Source: GCA-2716945 sp964342835
GTDB lineage: Bacteria > Pseudomonadota > Gammaproteobacteria > GCA-002705445 > GCA-002716945
Length of the DNA stretch: 27,084 bases
NCBI GenBank assembly: GCA_964342835.1
Contig: CAYFGJ010000003.1
Span: 1 to 27,084 of the forward strand
Direction of reading: 5' to 3'
Below the pieces are notes generated by a model that had not been told where the DNA came from, searched no databases, and was given only the letters and a program-made list of their open reading frames with translations. The translations under genes were made by a program, and so were the position numbers. Of the stretch, positions 24,407 through 27,084 are shown piece after piece; the first letter of the stretch is position 1, and every line of letters begins with the position of its first letter.

Positions 24407-26137
24407 ATGGCTTTAATTACAATATCTGACCCTAAAGAAAATATTAATAAACCAAAGAAATTTGTTGTAGGTATTGATTTAGGAACAACTAACTCTTTAA
24501 TAGCATATAGAAACAAAGAAACTAAGTTTTATGGAGATATACATCCATCAGTTGTTGACATTTCAGATGATCCTATTAATCCATATTTTGTTAAATCTAT
24601 AAAGAGACTAATTGGATTAACAGCAAAAGAGATAAAGGATATACAGGATAATATTTTCCATGATATGGATATGACTAATAATAAATTACCATTAATAAAG
24701 AATAAATCAGGCAAAAAATTTAGTGCCATTGAAGTGTCTTCATTAATTTTAAAAAATTTAAAGAAAATAGCAGAAAATGATGAACAAAAAACAATTGATG
24801 GTGCAGTAATTACTGTTCCAGCATACTTTAATGATGTACAAAGACAAGCTACTAAAAAATCTGCAGAATTAGCAGGATTAAAAGTTTTAAGGCTTTTAAA
24901 TGAACCAACAGCGGCAGCCATTGCATACGGTTTAGATTCTGGTGATACCGGTAATTTTATTGTTTATGACTTAGGAGGAGGAACTTTTGATGTATCTATT
25001 TTAAATTTAGATAATGGAATTTTTAAAGTATTATCTACTGATGGGGACACGGCATTAGGAGGAGATGACATTGATATTTTGTTAAGTAGTCATTTAAATA
25101 TAGAAAGGGACGATGCTCAAAACCTAAAAGAAACTATATGTGATACAAATAGAGATACTGATCTTATTACTATTAATACTTTTAATAAATTAATAAATAA
25201 TTTGATTAGTAAAACCATAGATATAACTAAGAACGCACTTAATAGATCACGATTACACCAAGCAGATATAAAGCAAATTATATTGGTGGGAGGTTCAACA
25301 AGAATTCCATTAGTTAAAGAATTATTGAAACAAAATTTTACTTGCAATATTCTTGATAAAATTGATCCTGACCATGTTGTTGCTGAAGGTGCAGCTATAC
25401 AAGCAAGCATATTATCTGGGAACAATAAAGATGATTTATTATTATTAGATGTTTTGCCTCTTTCTCTAGGTGTTGAAACTTATGGAGGCTTATCAGAAAA
25501 AATAATCACTCGAAATACCCCAATACCAGCATCCGCTTCAAAAACTTTCACTACATTTAAAGATGGGCAGACCCAATTATTGATACATGTAATTCAAGGC
25601 GAAAGAGAACTAGTAGAGAGTTGTAAATCTTTAGGTACATTTGTTTTAAAAAATATTCCACCAATGGTTGCTGGAGCAGCAAGAATTAAGGTTCAATTTC
25701 AAATTGATGTTGATGGGCTATTATTTGTCAATGCTGAAGAAGAGTCAACTGGCGTAAATGCAATGATTGAGATAAACCCATCTTATGGAATGAATGAAGA
25801 TGAATTAATAAAAATGATTGAAGATTCTAACAAAACAGCAGAAATAGATTTGGAAAAAAGAAAACTTCATGAAAGTAGAGTTGAAGCTGAAAGATTAGTT
25901 TATGTACTTACTGAGGCACTAAAAAAAGATGGAAATGAATTATTAGATAAAAATGAATTAAATACAATAACTACTAGTTTAGATAGTTTAAAGATTACAA
26001 TTAAATCTGATAATTCTGAGGATATTGTATCTGCTACAAATCAATTAGAAAAAACCTCAGAATTTTATGTAGAAAGGAGAATGAATAGAAGTATAAAGTC
26101 ATTGATTGCAGGTAAGGGGATTGATGATATAATTTAG
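24407..26137 (+). CDS. hscA: Fe-S chaperone HscA (Hsp70 type), shortened ATPase domain
   Basis: The 576-residue Hsp70 has VGIDLGTTNSL (phosphate 1 loop), VITVPAYFNDVQRQATK, LRLLNEPTAAAIAYGLD, VYDLGGGTFDVSIL and VGGSTRIPLV (adenosine loop), then an HscA-like substrate domain with TFTTFKDGQTQLLIHVIQGE. It would release IscU from its cluster-bound state using ATP. Compared with the remembered E. coli protein (616), about 19 residues are missing between SLIA and SIKRLIG (around residue 45-60), and about 22 between ALGGDDID and FNKLI (residues 223-260), including the AKIALS-type helix and hairpin of lobe IIB. Sequence on both sides is well conserved and in frame, so these are true internal deletions rather than frameshifts. 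It follows hscB by 2 bp. Confidence 0.95.
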   Translation: MALITISDPKENINKPKKFVVGIDLGTTNSLIAYRNKETKFYGDIHPSVVDISDDPINPYFVKSIKRLIGLTAKEIKDIQDNIFHDMDMTNNKLPLIKNKSGKKFSAIEVSSLILKNLKKIAENDEQKTIDGAVITVPAYFNDVQRQATKKSAELAGLKVLRLLNEPTAAAIAYGLDSGDTGNFIVYDLGGGTFDVSILNLDNGIFKVLSTDGDTALGGDDIDILLSSHLNIERDDAQNLKETICDTNRDTDLITINTFNKLINNLISKTIDITKNALNRSRLHQADIKQIILVGGSTRIPLVKELLKQNFTCNILDKIDPDHVVAEGAAIQASILSGNNKDDLLLLDVLPLSLGVETYGGLSEKIITRNTPIPASASKTFTTFKDGQTQLLIHVIQGERELVESCKSLGTFVLKNIPPMVAGAARIKVQFQIDVDGLLFVNAEEESTGVNAMIEINPSYGMNEDELIKMIEDSNKTAEIDLEKRKLHESRVEAERLVYVLTEALKKDGNELLDKNELNTITTSLDSLKITIKSDNSEDIVSATNQLEKTSEFYVERRMNRSIKSLIAGKGIDDII

Positions 26138-26142
26138 ATCAA

Positions 26143-26481
26143 ATGCCTAAAATTACTTTTTTACCTAATGAAGAAATTTGTCCAAAAGGAATAACTATAG
26201 ATGCTCCTTCAGGGGTCAGTATTTGTAGAGTTGCGCTTGATAATAATATACCAATGGAACATGCATGCGAATTAAAATGTGCCTGCACAACTTGCCATGT
26301 TTATGTTAAAAAAGGATATGAATCACTTTTACCTCCCACTGACCAAGAAGATGATTATTTAGACAAAGCATGGGGGTTACAACAAAATTCTAGATTGGGT
26401 TGTCAAGCGATAGTACAAGATAAAGATTTAACTATTGAAATACCAAAGTATACAATTAACCAAGTATCGGAGAATAAATAA
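26143..26481 (+). CDS. fdx: ISC-type [2Fe-2S] ferredoxin
   Basis: The 112-residue ferredoxin has the adrenodoxin-type cluster ligands Cys42, Cys48, Cys51 and Cys87, in HACELKCACTTC and RLGCQAIV, plus the extra Cys46 seen in E. coli Fdx. EDDYLDKAWGL and the C-terminal IPKYTIN are typical of the isc-operon protein. It supplies electrons during cluster assembly. It follows hscA by 5 bp and overlaps the iscX ATG by one base. Confidence 0.96.
   Translation: MPKITFLPNEEICPKGITIDAPSGVSICRVALDNNIPMEHACELKCACTTCHVYVKKGYESLLPPTDQEDDYLDKAWGLQQNSRLGCQAIVQDKDLTIEIPKYTINQVSENK
26469..26472 (+). promoter_or_regulatory. Shine-Dalgarno of iscX
   Basis: GGAG, 8 nt before the iscX ATG and inside the end of fdx. 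Supports translation of iscX as an operon-internal gene. Confidence 0.5.
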
Positions 26482-26678
26482 TGGGTTTAAAATGGACAGA
26501 TACACTTGATATTGTTATAGAGCTTGATCAAAAATATCCTGATGTAGATCCTCAAACAATTAGATTTACAGATTTACACCAATGGATATGTGATCTAGAA
26601 GATTTTGAAGATGATCCTTCCAAATCAAATGAAAAAATTTTAGAAGCGATACAAATGACTTGGATCGAGGAGAAATAA
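26481..26678 (+). CDS. iscX: Fe-S assembly protein IscX
   Basis: The 65-residue acidic protein contains GLKWTDTLDI, DVDPQTIRFTDLHQWICDLEDF and SNEKILEAIQ, matching IscX (YfhJ). IscX binds IscS and iron and is thought to modulate desulfurase activity. It is the last gene of the canonical isc set and shares its TAA with the ndk ATG. Confidence 0.96.
   Translation: MGLKWTDTLDIVIELDQKYPDVDPQTIRFTDLHQWICDLEDFEDDPSKSNEKILEAIQMTWIEEK
26667..26672 (+). promoter_or_regulatory. Shine-Dalgarno of ndk
   Basis: GAGGAG, 5 nt before the ndk ATG and within the end of iscX. It supports the start at 26678. Confidence 0.65.
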
Positions 26679-27084
26679 TGACTATTGAGCAAACACTTTC
26701 TATAATAAAACCTGATGCTGTCCAAAGAAATATTGTTGGCCCAATTATAACTTTGATTGAAGGATATGGATTAAAAATAGTTAATATCAAGATGACAAGG
26801 TTGACAACAGATCAGGCAAAAATTTTCTATAAAATACATAACGGGAAACCATATTTTGAATCATTAGTTGAATATATTACTTCAGGAGATATTATTGTAC
26901 TTAAACTAGAAGGTGAAGATGCAGTTAACAGATATCGAGAAATTATGGGGACTACAGATCCAGAACAGGCGAAAAATGGAACGATTCGTAAAAAATATGC
27001 ACAATCAATGCAGAAAAATTCAGTACATGGTTCAGATAGTATTGAAAATGCTAAAATTGAAATTAATTTTTTTTTTAAAGAATA
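26678..27084 (+). CDS. ndk: Nucleoside diphosphate kinase, cut at the window edge
   Basis: The frame starts with ATG overlapping the iscX stop and stays open to the end of the window, giving 135 codons and two more bases, TA, which may begin a stop codon. The protein has LSIIKPDAVQRN, a YKIHNGKPYF block, GTTDPEQAKNGTIR and the phospho-histidine His117 in NSVHGSDS. It balances nucleoside triphosphate pools by phosphate transfer. The length is already nearly that of E. coli Ndk (143). The iscX-ndk order is that of pseudomonads. Confidence 0.95.
   Translation, partial: MTIEQTLSIIKPDAVQRNIVGPIITLIEGYGLKIVNIKMTRLTTDQAKIFYKIHNGKPYFESLVEYITSGDIIVLKLEGEDAVNRYREIMGTTDPEQAKNGTIRKKYAQSMQKNSVHGSDSIENAKIEINFFFKE

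Noticed and set aside
1..27084. CRISPR arrays, insertion sequences, prophage or defence genes
   Set aside because: I found no regularly spaced direct repeats, transposase motifs or terminal repeats; the region is entirely core metabolism and housekeeping.

Overview
This window is a gene-dense, visibly AT-rich (roughly 70% A+T by eye) stretch of a gammaproteobacterial chromosome. Its gene order matches blocks familiar from Pseudomonas, E. coli and relatives: HAD phosphatase/ubiG/gyrA/pheA/hisC/tyrA/aroA/cmk/rpsA/ihfB, then lapA/lapB/pyrF, then tRNA-Leu/queA/tgt/yajC/secD/secF/trmJ/isc/ndk. The low GC, 1-4 bp overlaps, absence of long intergenic DNA (the largest gap is 210 bp) and lack of mobile elements suggest a streamlined genome, for example a marine SAR86-like lineage. 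That placement is an inference; I cannot test it without a database.

Layout: purF (5'-truncated) and a YkuD-type L,D-transpeptidase run rightward and collide with a leftward ubiG-HAD phosphatase (Gph/MupP) pair. A 210-bp divergent promoter region follows. A long rightward operon then carries DNA gyrase A, phenylalanine/tyrosine/histidine and shikimate enzymes (pheA, hisC, tyrA, aroA), CMP kinase, ribosomal protein S1, IHF-beta, the LPS-assembly regulators LapA/LapB and pyrF. pyrF meets a leftward unit of ABM-like protein, tRNA-Leu(CAA) and a PfkB kinase. From 15984 everything runs rightward: queuosine synthesis (queA, tgt), Sec translocon accessories (yajC, secD, secF), trmJ, the iron-sulfur (ISC) operon and the start of ndk.

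The most interesting part is the ISC operon. The repressor IscR and the cysteine desulfurase IscS are encoded as one continuous 560-residue polypeptide with all key residues of both enzymes intact. The scaffold gene iscU, which normally sits between iscS and iscA, is absent: the gap there is 1 bp. HscA is about 40 residues short, with two internal deletions in its ATPase domain, while HscB keeps most of its IscU-docking face. Upstream of iscR lies a near-perfect type-1 IscR operator superimposed on the -35 box and on the stop codon of trmJ.

A second theme is promoter architecture. At ubiG, queA and iscRS (and more weakly at the ABM gene) the -10 box ends exactly 9 nt before the ATG, which predicts nearly leaderless mRNAs, while several operon-internal genes have good Shine-Dalgarno sites.
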